A program made the position numbers and the translations under genes. From Thermoflexales bacterium (lineage in GTDB: Bacteria > Chloroflexota > Anaerolineae > Fen-1058), in the NCBI GenBank assembly GCA_016931085.1, contig JAFGFO010000406.1:1-22809 (forward strand): a stretch of 22,809 bases of DNA, written 5' to 3'. Below are positions 13,901-21,171 of this stretch, in pieces; within the stretch, counting starts at the first letter, position 1; each line of letters starts with the position of its first letter. Below the pieces are notes generated by a model, which worked only from the letters and a program-made list of their open reading frames with translations, made no database searches and had not been told where the DNA came from.

Positions 13901-15856
13901 ATGCAGCACTATACATGGCGTTCCGGGCTCGCACTGGTGGTCGCCAGCTTGGCAGCCGCAGCGGTGGCTGCGGCGTTTTATGCCCCCACGCTGCGTTTTG
14001 GCTTTTTCAACGACGACCCGAGCGGCCACTTTGCCTGGATGACCGGCCGTTCGGCCTGGTCGTTTTTCCTGGATGCCGGCGGGCACGGCTACTACCGGCC
14101 GCTGAGTTTTGCGCTGTGGCAAGTGTTGCACGACTGGCTGGGCCGGCACGACCCCTTTGTGCTGCACTCGCTCAACGTGCTGACTCACGCGGCTAACGCT
14201 GCCCTGGTGTGCTGCCTGGGATATCGTCTAAGCCGGTCGCCGGACCTTGACACAAAGCGCCCCATCTGGTATGGCTTGGTTGCTGGCCTGCTGTTTGCCT
14301 TGTATCCCTTTAGCTACGAGGCGGTGCCTTATGTTGGCTCGTTCGTACACCCGCTGGTGACGTTTTTCATCCTCCTGACCTTGCTCTTCTACCTGGCCTG
14401 GCGGGCTGGCGAGAGTCAACGTGGCGGCTGGGGCTGGTTTTTGGCGGCCCACGCGGCCCTGACGCTGGCCGTCCTGACCCACGAAAACGGCATCATCATA
14501 CCGCTGCTGATCCTCGCCATGGAAGGGTTTCAGGTTTCAGGTTTTACATCTTGCCGTCAAGCGTTACCTCGCCTCTCGTTCTTCATCGAACCGGCTCTTT
14601 TCGCTTTCATTTGGCTGCTGGTGCCCAAGGCCAGCGGCGCCATACGCGCTCTCTCGCCGTCCGCCGCCGCAAATGGCCTGCCGTTCCTCCAGGCGCTGGT
14701 CTACCCTGTTGCCCCGCTGGCCGGAAGGGATCTGACCCGGCTCGTGCTCGTCGCCCTTGTCGCGCTGGCGGGGCTCGCCTGGCTGGCTCATAAGCTACGC
14801 CAGTTGCGCCTGGCCGCTTTTGGGCTGCTGGTGTGGGGGCTGGCCTCGCTGCCCGCCATCTTGTTGCTCGACCAGGCTTACGTGACCGGCAGCCCGCGCT
14901 TGTTCTACCTCGGCTCGGTTGGCGCCGCGCTCTTGTGGGCGATGGGGGGGCAGGTTTCAGGTTTCAGGTTTCAGGTTTTCCTCATCGCGTGTTACCTGGC
15001 TCCCTTTGTCTTGTGGCTCTGGCCCTATACGACCTGCCAGCTTCGCTACCAGGGTTACGGCGGGGAGGTGGGGCGGATGATGGCGGGCGCCACGCGCCAG
15101 GCCGGTGGCGGGCAAGTGACTTTTGTCAATTTGCCGTACTTTTTCGGCTCGCGTGGGCCGGGCACGGCCTGCCCTCGGCCGTTTGCCTTGGCGCCCACCG
15201 GTGTTGTGGTCATCCCCCCCTATGCTGACGCGCGCGATTTTGCCCTCTACAACGGTGGGCTTGACCTGCCCACGCGCGCGGTGAGGGTGGACGAGTACGT
15301 GCCGGGCTGGGCGGTGCACGGCGAGGAGGCTGGGGCGAGCGGCCTGCGCCAGGCGTTGGTGACTTCGCATGTGTTTGTCTTTGACCTGGTGGGTTGGCAG
15401 TTGCACGATCTGTCGTCTCGCTGGCAGCTCGACGCTCCCCAGCCAGGCGCGCCGCCGGTGGCTGCCCTGGGGAGCGCGATCCAGCTCGAACGATTTGACC
15501 TGGCGTGCCTGGACTCGCACGTCGTCGTCAGCTTGACCTGGCGGGCGGCGGCTGCGCCGGGGCAAGACTATACGGTGTTCACCCAACTGCTCGATGCTTC
15601 GGGCCAGCTCGTCGCCCAGCACGACGGGCCGCCGGCCGAGGGACTGGCGCCAACCCGCTTGTGGCAGGCTGGGGACCGCGTCGTGGACGTGCACACGATT
15701 GCCGCGCCTGACGGGGCCGCGGATACGCTCCGCCTCATCGCCGGCATGTACGACCCCGCCACCGGCATGCGCCTCGAGGCATTGAGGCCGGACGGCGTGC
15801 GCCTGGCGGGCGATGCCGTGCCATTAGGAAATGGTGTGCCTTTGCCTTTCAAATAG
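13901..15856 (+). CDS. GT-C fold membrane glycosyltransferase, TMTC-like
   Basis: A 651-residue protein with about ten hydrophobic segments in residues 8-390, then a soluble C-terminal part. GT-C/TMTC-type features are an acidic pair in the first external loop (FFNDDP, D38-D39), YYRPLSF at 64-70, HSLNVLTHAANA at 89-100, and THENGIIIPLL near 193-203 (a KEx-like motif after a helix). The C-terminal 510-651 looks like an all-beta domain (VSLTWRAAAAPGQDYTVFTQLLD, RLIAGMYDPATGMRLEAL). Such enzymes transfer sugars from a polyprenyl phosphate donor on the outer membrane face; donor and acceptor are unknown. ATG 13901 is five bases after the DUF5667 stop; an in-frame GTG at 13880 would overlap it. 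Two tracts are encoded by GGTTTCA repeats. Confidence 0.7.
   Translation: MQHYTWRSGLALVVASLAAAAVAAAFYAPTLRFGFFNDDPSGHFAWMTGRSAWSFFLDAGGHGYYRPLSFALWQVLHDWLGRHDPFVLHSLNVLTHAANAALVCCLGYRLSRSPDLDTKRPIWYGLVAGLLFALYPFSYEAVPYVGSFVHPLVTFFILLTLLFYLAWRAGESQRGGWGWFLAAHAALTLAVLTHENGIIIPLLILAMEGFQVSGFTSCRQALPRLSFFIEPALFAFIWLLVPKASGAIRALSPSAAANGLPFLQALVYPVAPLAGRDLTRLVLVALVALAGLAWLAHKLRQLRLAAFGLLVWGLASLPAILLLDQAYVTGSPRLFYLGSVGAALLWAMGGQVSGFRFQVFLIACYLAPFVLWLWPYTTCQLRYQGYGGEVGRMMAGATRQAGGGQVTFVNLPYFFGSRGPGTACPRPFALAPTGVVVIPPYADARDFALYNGGLDLPTRAVRVDEYVPGWAVHGEEAGASGLRQALVTSHVFVFDLVGWQLHDLSSRWQLDAPQPGAPPVAALGSAIQLERFDLACLDSHVVVSLTWRAAAAPGQDYTVFTQLLDASGQLVAQHDGPPAEGLAPTRLWQAGDRVVDVHTIAAPDGAADTLRLIAGMYDPATGMRLEALRPDGVRLAGDAVPLGNGVPLPFK
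14526..14546 (+). repeat. GGTTTCA heptamer repeats, first tract
   Basis: Two perfect GGTTTCA units (14526-14539) and a third with one change, read in frame as GFQVSGFT in the membrane glycosyltransferase gene. Confidence 0.7.
14953..14980 (+). repeat. GGTTTCA heptamer repeats, second tract
   Basis: Three perfect GGTTTCA units (14953-14973) plus a degenerate fourth, read as QVSGFRFQVF. It is the same unit as the tract about 430 bases upstream in the same gene. Confidence 0.8.
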
Positions 15857-15885
15857 GCCCGTAGACCGGTATCCCTATGCGGGTG

Positions 15886-16458
15886 CTACTGTTGGCTGCG
15901 TTTGAACAGCCTGGCGCGCATCTCGTGCAGGTTGAGCAGGAAGAGATCCGTGGCCAGTTTTTGGATGGCCGGCGACGAGCTGGCCTGCACGAAGGATTGG
16001 TGCTGGGCCAGGTTGATAAAGCTCATCGGCAGACAGTCCATGTGGCTCACCATCCCGCCGCCGGAATCGGGCACGATATACTTGACCGTCCCAACTCGAG
16101 CGGCGATCAGGCGGGTTAGGCACATAGGGCACGGCTCGAGTGTGCTGAGCAGCATGTAGCCGCTCATGTCCTCAACGCCCTGGTAGTGATCTTCGAAAGC
16201 GTCCATCACGACCATTTCGGCGTGCCGGTCGCTGCGAAAGTAGGGTGTAAACACCTGGTTATGCCCTTGTTCGACAACCTGGCCGGCCGGATCGACCAGC
16301 ACGCAGCCGACGCCATAGTTGCCCTGCGCGACAGCGTCTAGAGCCTGCCGGCAGGCGATCACTGACAAACCTTCGTCGACATAGCCATTGGAGCCAGACG
16401 GAAGGTGGCTCTGGATTCGTTCGAGGTCTAGTTGTATTTTTTGCAGTTTGTCGTTCAC
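15886..16458 (-). CDS. Zinc-dependent nucleoside/deoxycytidylate-type deaminase
   Basis: A 190-residue cytidine deaminase-superfamily protein. The catalytic HAE is at 79-81 (H79 zinc ligand, E81 proton shuttle), and PCPMC at 109-113 supplies C110 and C113. GVGCVLVDPAGQVVEQGHN at about 49-67 is the family core. About 25 residues of N-terminal helix and about 50 of C-terminal tail extend beyond the core. Substrate cannot be fixed from sequence: tRNA adenosine, cytosine, guanine or dCMP are all possible. The start GTG 16458 is chosen because it overlaps the upstream stop (GTGA) and has AAAGAG at good spacing; the frame is open to 16542 but without a better start. It is translationally coupled to the AlkD-like gene. 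Confidence 0.82.
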   Translation of the reverse strand: MNDKLQKIQLDLERIQSHLPSGSNGYVDEGLSVIACRQALDAVAQGNYGVGCVLVDPAGQVVEQGHNQVFTPYFRSDRHAEMVVMDAFEDHYQGVEDMSGYMLLSTLEPCPMCLTRLIAARVGTVKYIVPDSGGGMVSHMDCLPMSFINLAQHQSFVQASSSPAIQKLATDLFLLNLHEMRARLFKRSQQ

Positions 16459-17159
16459 GCGTTCTCTTTCGGTAGATAGGTCCGCGCCTTGCGCAGCATC
16501 AAGGCGCAGGGGTGGCGCTGGCGTTGCTGCTCGGCCAGCCATTCGGCGGCCAAATCAGGATAGTACCTGCCCAAGGTCTTGAGCCCCCAGCCCACGCCCT
16601 TGACGACGCTCACGTCTCGTTCCTCGAACAGCGGCTCCAGCAGTCCCATCAGGGTCCTGGCCTGTGCGGCGTGTGAGGCTTGGCCCCGTGCGCGCTTGGC
16701 CCACAAGTGGACGCCCACGCCAATCACGCGGCGCACCCACGGATTGGAGTCCTCGCGCCAGGGCTTGAGCAGTTCCAGCACTGGCTCAAAGTGCGTCACC
16801 AAGGCTGCCCCGACCACGCCCTCGCCCAAGGTGTCCGCCGCGTACCATATATCGGCGGCGATGATAAACTGCCGCCCTCGGGCCAGCGCCCCGGCCAGGT
16901 CGCGTCCCAACTGCCCCTCTAGCATGCTGGCGATGACGACCCAGCCGCCCTCGGTCTTGCCGGCCGCGATGCGCTCCAGGAAGGCGTTGGCTGGCTCCAG
17001 GGGGCCGGCGCCTGTGGCCCGCCCAACGCGCCGCAGCATGTCGAACGGGGTGCGCTCGGCCAGGGCTGGCGCCAGCAAGATATAGGCTTTCTCCGTTTGT
17101 CCTGTTTCGACCAGGGCGGCAATGCGCCGGCCCAATTCGTGAGCTTGTGCGCTTTTCAT
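16455..17159 (-). CDS. DNA alkylation repair protein (AlkD-like HEAT-repeat family)
   Basis: A 234-residue all-helical protein with HEAT-like repeats. The C-terminal block DVSVVKGVGWGLKTLGRYYPDLAAEWL, cut here by the usual family tail ALMLRKARTYL, is characteristic of the DNA alkylation repair (AlkD/AlkC-type) family. The block SNPWVRRVIGVGVHLWAKR is another conserved repeat. Members excise or hold alkylated bases; N-terminal residues differ from well-studied AlkD, so a glycosylase activity is not certain. ATG 17159 has GAGGA six bases upstream and follows an extended -10 promoter (17189-17197). The stop overlaps the start of the deaminase gene. Confidence 0.82.
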   Translation of the reverse strand: MKSAQAHELGRRIAALVETGQTEKAYILLAPALAERTPFDMLRRVGRATGAGPLEPANAFLERIAAGKTEGGWVVIASMLEGQLGRDLAGALARGRQFIIAADIWYAADTLGEGVVGAALVTHFEPVLELLKPWREDSNPWVRRVIGVGVHLWAKRARGQASHAAQARTLMGLLEPLFEERDVSVVKGVGWGLKTLGRYYPDLAAEWLAEQQRQRHPCALMLRKARTYLPKENA

Positions 17160-17188
17160 GTCAGTTCCTCGCTTGGTTCGCGTTGACC

Positions 17189-17197
17189 ATTATACCA
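17189..17197 (-). promoter_or_regulatory. Extended -10 promoter of the alkD-like/deaminase pair
   Basis: TGGTATAAT on the minus strand with TATAAT at 17189-17194 and no good -35. Start would fall near 17182, about 23 bases before ATG 17159. Confidence 0.6.
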
Positions 17198-17215
17198 TAC
17201 ATCCTCTTGTAACAG

Positions 17216-17244
17216 TTGCCGCTATCCCGTTCCTATGCTATAGT
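17216..17244 (+). promoter_or_regulatory. Promoter-like sequence reading toward the glnE 3' end
   Basis: TTGCCG (17216-17221), a 17-base spacer and TATAGT (17239-17244) with TG in extended -10 position, on the plus strand. There is no plus-strand gene downstream; the region ahead holds a structured repeat and then glnE in antisense. Confidence 0.35.
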
Positions 17245-17309
17245 CTTACCCGCGAAAAACTAGCCCGATCGCGAAGATTTTCGCTTGCGCGCAGGGGGAA
17301 AATTCGTAG

Positions 17310-17370
17310 CCCTGGCATTTGGTCTAACGTAGCCCGCGCATTCCGATGCGGCAGCATCCCTATGCCAGGG
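17310..17370. repeat. Nested inverted repeat over the glnE stop codon
   Basis: CCCTGGCAT (17310-17318) and ATGCCAGGG (17362-17370) are perfect 9-bp arms. Inside, CGCAT/ATGCG (17337-17341, 17346-17350) forms a 5-bp stem with a 4-base loop. The right arm includes the last base of the glnE TAG (17360-17362). On the minus strand a TTTT occurs a few bases after the structure, so a weak terminator is possible. Confidence 0.55.
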
Positions 17371-20300
17371 CCAGCAACCTCGCGTTCATCTCCCGCACGT
17401 TGGTGGTGTAGCGCGCCAGGTCGTCGCTCAGGCGGGCCACATCACTGCCGTAGCGCAGGCGACGGGCCAGGAAGGCGAATTCTTCGCTATCGGGTGGGGG
17501 AATGGTGATGTCCCGCGCGTTGCCGCGCACCACGCGCAAGGCGTCGATCAGCCAGCGCAGGAAGGTGTGCGCCCGGCGTAGTTGGGTATAGTCGTCCGGC
17601 GACAGGATGCCGGCCTCGGCCAGTGCCGCCATCGCCTGGCGGATGTTGGTCGAGCGCAAGCGGGGGTCGCGCGCCCCGTGCGTGATTTGCAAGCCTTCCA
17701 CCAGGTACTCGACATCCACCAGCCCGCCTGGGCTGTACTTGGGATGGAGCGTGCCGCCCGCGACGAGATGGCGGATTTGCCGCTCGCGCATGGCGCGCAT
17801 GGCGGTGGCGTCGAAGGGCTCGCCGGTGTAGACGTACGCGTCGCGCAACGCCACGACCTGCCGCCCCAACTCGGCGTCGCCGGCGATCGGCCGCAGCTTG
17901 ACCAACGCCTGCCGCTCGTAAGCCCAGGCGGGGCCCCCCGGTGCATAGTAACGGCGAAAGGCCTCCAGCGACACGGCCAGGCTGCCGGCTTTGCCGTAGG
18001 GACGCAGTTGCAGGTCGATCTCGAAAATGCCCTCGCGCTTGGCCTGGATGGCGCTGACAAAAGTCTGCACCACTTTTTCGTAGAACTCGGCCGTTGTGAT
18101 GACCCGTGGGCCGCTGGTCTGACCGTTGCCGGCGTAGACGAACATCAGCTCGATGTCCGAGGCAAAGCCCGGCTCGCGCCCGCCGCATTTGCCCAGCGCG
18201 TACACGGCCATCTCGCTGGTGCGGCTGTCCTCCAGGCGCGGCGTGCCATACACGCTGCGCAAGTCCTCGTGACAGAGGTGATAGGCCGAGTTGACCACCA
18301 CCTCGGCCAGGGCCGTCAACTCCTCCGAGAAATCCCAAAACTCTTGGGTGTGCCCCAGGATGTGCCGCATGTCCACGCGGAACATCTCGCGATCCTTGAA
18401 GGCGTTGAGAACCGCCCGCCAAGGCACTTCCTCAGAAGGCGGTTGGGGGCCATCGTGAACCGGGCGCAGGGCGGCTTCTAGCTCGGCTTGTAACTGCGAA
18501 CGGGACTTGGCGCTGGTCAGGGCGTCCACGTCGCGCACGACGGGGAACAGGTTGGCGTGCTGCATGCGCAGGAAATCGTCCCACAGGAAATCGCTGACGC
18601 CGAGCAACTGGGCCAGGGCATTGAGCACCTGGGGACGCTCGAGCGAGACCAACTCGCCGGGCCAGTTGGGGCGCTCGAACAATTCGCCGAGGAACTCGCG
18701 AAAGTGCAGCAGGGCAGACTCGGGATTGGGCGAGAGGGGCAGCAGGTGGGTAAAGTGCTTGATCAAGACGGTGGCGGCGCGCAGCTCGCGCTGCTTGTCG
18801 GGCGCGCTGATCTTGCGTCCCGCGACGTCTGTGACGTAGAGGGTGTCTTGGACGCGATCGCCGGCCGAGTCGACCGTCACCCGCGCGATGTAGATATGAT
18901 TGAAGGCCAGGGCATTGGTAAACTCGTACAAGAAACCGGGTGTATCGACCGACTCAATGCGCAGCACGGTATAGCGTGACGAGCTGTTGTTGTCAAGCTC
19001 GATCTCGATCGGATACAGCGCGGCCGCGGCGCCATTAAGAAATGGCGTGCCCACCTCGTGCAGGCTGACCGCCACACGCTTGGCCAACTCTACCCGCGCT
19101 TCACGCCGCTGGCCAGCCGCCATCATGCCCAGCAGGGCCGCCAGCTCCTCCGCGTAGTGCTTCCAAACCTCGCCCTCAAGCTCCCCTTTCAGCGCTTCCA
19201 CGGTGAAGGTGTCGACAATTTTTTGCCGTCCACTCGCCGCGTCTGGGTCAGCCGGTATCTCAAGTGGCTCGTAGGTGAACACGTGCCCGTCGTGGATGCT
19301 CAAGCCGTGGACGAACAACAAGCCGCAGATCAGCGACAGCTCGCCCGGGTAGTCGTAGCCGACGATGGTGACCCGCCAGCGCCCATCCTGGAGGCGGGCC
19401 GCGTCGACCTGGACCAGGCGCTCGTCGTCGAGTTGGGAGACCAGCTCCGCGTGGCGTTGGATATCTTGCGGATCGAAGGTCGCCGCGTAGGAGGGATCCA
19501 TGCGCGCCAGGTGCTCGCGCAGGCGGGTGAGGGACGGTGTCCGTTGCTTGGCCGGTGTGTCCATGTGAACGCTCCCTAGATGGTGCATGTACACGGCGCG
19601 GATGGCCGTGCAGTGCTGCTGATAGCGGGCTATCAGCAGCTCGCCGACCTTAAAGCCCAAGCGCTGGGCCAGGTTAGCCAACGCTTTGGGCTCCTTGGGC
19701 AGGCTGTAGCTTTGCCGGTAGTGCATCATTTGCAAATGATGCTCGACGGCGCGCAAAAAGACGTAACCATCCGCCAGCACGCGGTATTCGCCTGCCGGCA
19801 AAAAGCCGGCTCTAGACAGCCGCCCCAAGGCATCGAGGGTGCTGCGGCTGCGCAGCTCGGGCTGACGGGCGCCGTGCGCCAGTTGCAGGTACTGGGCGAC
19901 GAATTCGACGTCGCGGATCGAGCCTTCGCCCAGCTTGACCTCGCCCCAGTCGCGACCCCGCTGGCGTAAATAGCTCTCGGTGAGCTGCTTCATCGCGTGC
20001 ACTCCAGCCCGGACGTCTTCGGGTTTCGCGCTAAACAGCAATGGCTCTGTCCGGCGCAAGAACTCGGCGCCCAAGGCTTCGTCGCCGGCGATCGGGCGTG
20101 CCTTGAGCAGCGCTTGCTTTTCCCACAAGCGGGCGTGCTTGTCCAGGTACGCCAGGTAGCCATCGAGTGAAGACACCAGCGCCCCGTCCTGGCCCCAGGG
20201 GCGCAGCCGCATGTCCACCCGGTACAAAAAGCCCTCCTCCGTCACCTGCGTCAAGGCCTGGATCAAGAGCTTGCCGAGTGGGACGTGCGCGTTCGCGTCT

Positions 20301-21040
20301 GACGTTGCCAGGAATAACAGGTCGATGTCCGAGCTGTAGTTGAGCTCCTGCCCGCCCAGCTTGCCCAGGGCGATCACCGCAAAACCGTCCGCCGGCCGGC
20401 CAGCCTGCGTCACGGCGAGCTCCAGGCAGGTCTGCACCAGGCTGTCGGCCAGGTTAGACAACTGGGCGGTCACAGCCGGCACGTCGAACAGGTCGAGCAG
20501 GTCGCTCGTGCCGATGCGCAGCAGCTCGCGGCGCTGCCAACGCCGTAAGGTGTTGATCTGGGCGTCCGTCGTCGCCGGAGGCGACACCGCCGCCTGCGCT
20601 TCGACCTTGAGCTGCGCGGCGCCTTTGAGCTGGGCCAGGTAGCGAGGCTCGACCAGCCGCACAAAGTACTCGGGGTTGCGCAGCAGGATTTCGGTCAGGA
20701 ACTGGCTGCCGGCAAAGAGCCTGGCCATGATCTCGACCGCGCGCGGGTAGCTGGCCAGGTAATAAAAAAGGGACAACTTGTCGTGGGCGCCGTGGGCAAG
20801 GCGCTCGAAGCTGACAAGCACGTGGTCGGGCTGGGCCGCGCCGGCCAACGCCGCCAGCAGGTGAGGCAGCAGGTCGATCAGTGCCGGCCGGACGTGCTCT
20901 TCCTCCCCCCCCAGGTGCAGCAGGCAGCGATAGGCCGCCCGCCAGTCGGCCAGGCCGCTGGGGGCCAATATCGCGTGTATCTCATCCTCGCCTAACTGCC
21001 CGCGCAGCAGCCGGTCGTACTGTTCGTAAGTAGTGGGCAT
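17360..21040 (-). CDS. glnE: Glutamine synthetase adenylyltransferase with internal tandem ACT domains
   Basis: A 1226-residue bifunctional adenylyltransferase/deadenylase for glutamine synthetase. The N-terminal catalytic half spans about 80-490: GKLGGQELNYSSDIDLLF at 226-243 (D238, D240), VDMRLRPWG at 275-283, RDVEFVAQ at 376-383. The C-terminal half spans about 770-1226: GKCGGREPGFASDIELMF at 950-967 (D962, then E964 where Asp is usual), IDLQLRPYG at 1008-1016, GGLVDVEYLVEGLQ at 1105-1118. Between them lie two ACT-like segments: RVTIVGYDYPGELSLICGLL (about 556-575) and TVLRIESVDTPGFLYEFTNAL (about 691-711), as in the GlnD tail. E. coli GlnE is 946 residues and lacks these. ATG 21040 lies 8 bases from a TACAAT and has no RBS, so the mRNA is probably leaderless. 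Divergent to glnA. Confidence 0.9.
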   Translation of the reverse strand: MPTTYEQYDRLLRGQLGEDEIHAILAPSGLADWRAAYRCLLHLGGEEEHVRPALIDLLPHLLAALAGAAQPDHVLVSFERLAHGAHDKLSLFYYLASYPRAVEIMARLFAGSQFLTEILLRNPEYFVRLVEPRYLAQLKGAAQLKVEAQAAVSPPATTDAQINTLRRWQRRELLRIGTSDLLDLFDVPAVTAQLSNLADSLVQTCLELAVTQAGRPADGFAVIALGKLGGQELNYSSDIDLLFLATSDANAHVPLGKLLIQALTQVTEEGFLYRVDMRLRPWGQDGALVSSLDGYLAYLDKHARLWEKQALLKARPIAGDEALGAEFLRRTEPLLFSAKPEDVRAGVHAMKQLTESYLRQRGRDWGEVKLGEGSIRDVEFVAQYLQLAHGARQPELRSRSTLDALGRLSRAGFLPAGEYRVLADGYVFLRAVEHHLQMMHYRQSYSLPKEPKALANLAQRLGFKVGELLIARYQQHCTAIRAVYMHHLGSVHMDTPAKQRTPSLTRLREHLARMDPSYAATFDPQDIQRHAELVSQLDDERLVQVDAARLQDGRWRVTIVGYDYPGELSLICGLLFVHGLSIHDGHVFTYEPLEIPADPDAASGRQKIVDTFTVEALKGELEGEVWKHYAEELAALLGMMAAGQRREARVELAKRVAVSLHEVGTPFLNGAAAALYPIEIELDNNSSSRYTVLRIESVDTPGFLYEFTNALAFNHIYIARVTVDSAGDRVQDTLYVTDVAGRKISAPDKQRELRAATVLIKHFTHLLPLSPNPESALLHFREFLGELFERPNWPGELVSLERPQVLNALAQLLGVSDFLWDDFLRMQHANLFPVVRDVDALTSAKSRSQLQAELEAALRPVHDGPQPPSEEVPWRAVLNAFKDREMFRVDMRHILGHTQEFWDFSEELTALAEVVVNSAYHLCHEDLRSVYGTPRLEDSRTSEMAVYALGKCGGREPGFASDIELMFVYAGNGQTSGPRVITTAEFYEKVVQTFVSAIQAKREGIFEIDLQLRPYGKAGSLAVSLEAFRRYYAPGGPAWAYERQALVKLRPIAGDAELGRQVVALRDAYVYTGEPFDATAMRAMRERQIRHLVAGGTLHPKYSPGGLVDVEYLVEGLQITHGARDPRLRSTNIRQAMAALAEAGILSPDDYTQLRRAHTFLRWLIDALRVVRGNARDITIPPPDSEEFAFLARRLRYGSDVARLSDDLARYTTNVREMNARLLALA

Positions 21041-21048
21041 ATGGCCCG

Positions 21049-21057
21049 ATTGTACCA
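21049..21057 (-). promoter_or_regulatory. Extended -10 promoter of glnE
   Basis: TGGTACAAT on the minus strand (TACAAT at 21049-21054). Transcription would begin near 21042, one or two bases before ATG 21040, which predicts a leaderless message. Confidence 0.55.
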
Positions 21058-21083
21058 CGTTTGAGCCAAACACATAAACGATC

Positions 21084-21102
21084 CAAATATGCCCCATTTG
21101 GG
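21084..21102. promoter_or_regulatory. Possible operator between glnE and glnA
   Basis: CCAAAT (21084-21089) and ATTTGG (21097-21102) form a perfect 6-bp inverted repeat with a 7-base spacer. It is four bases upstream of the glnA -35 box and about 30 bases upstream of the glnE -10. Position and symmetry suit a dimeric regulator; its identity is unknown. Confidence 0.4.
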
Positions 21103-21106
21103 TACT

Positions 21107-21134
21107 AGACAAAGCCGGGCCGAGCGCTTATAAT
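21107..21134 (+). promoter_or_regulatory. Promoter of glnA
   Basis: TAGACA (21107-21112, 5/6 to consensus), a 16-base spacer and a perfect TATAAT (21129-21134). It lies 37 bases before ATG 21172, leaving a short leader. Confidence 0.75.
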
Positions 21135-21171
21135 AAGCCCGTATACTTAATTTTGCAAAAGGAGCAATGAC

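Noticed and set aside
15857..15885. Hairpin between the convergent glycosyltransferase and deaminase genes
   Set aside because: Only a short, imperfect CCCG/CGGG pairing is seen, with no T-tract on either strand.
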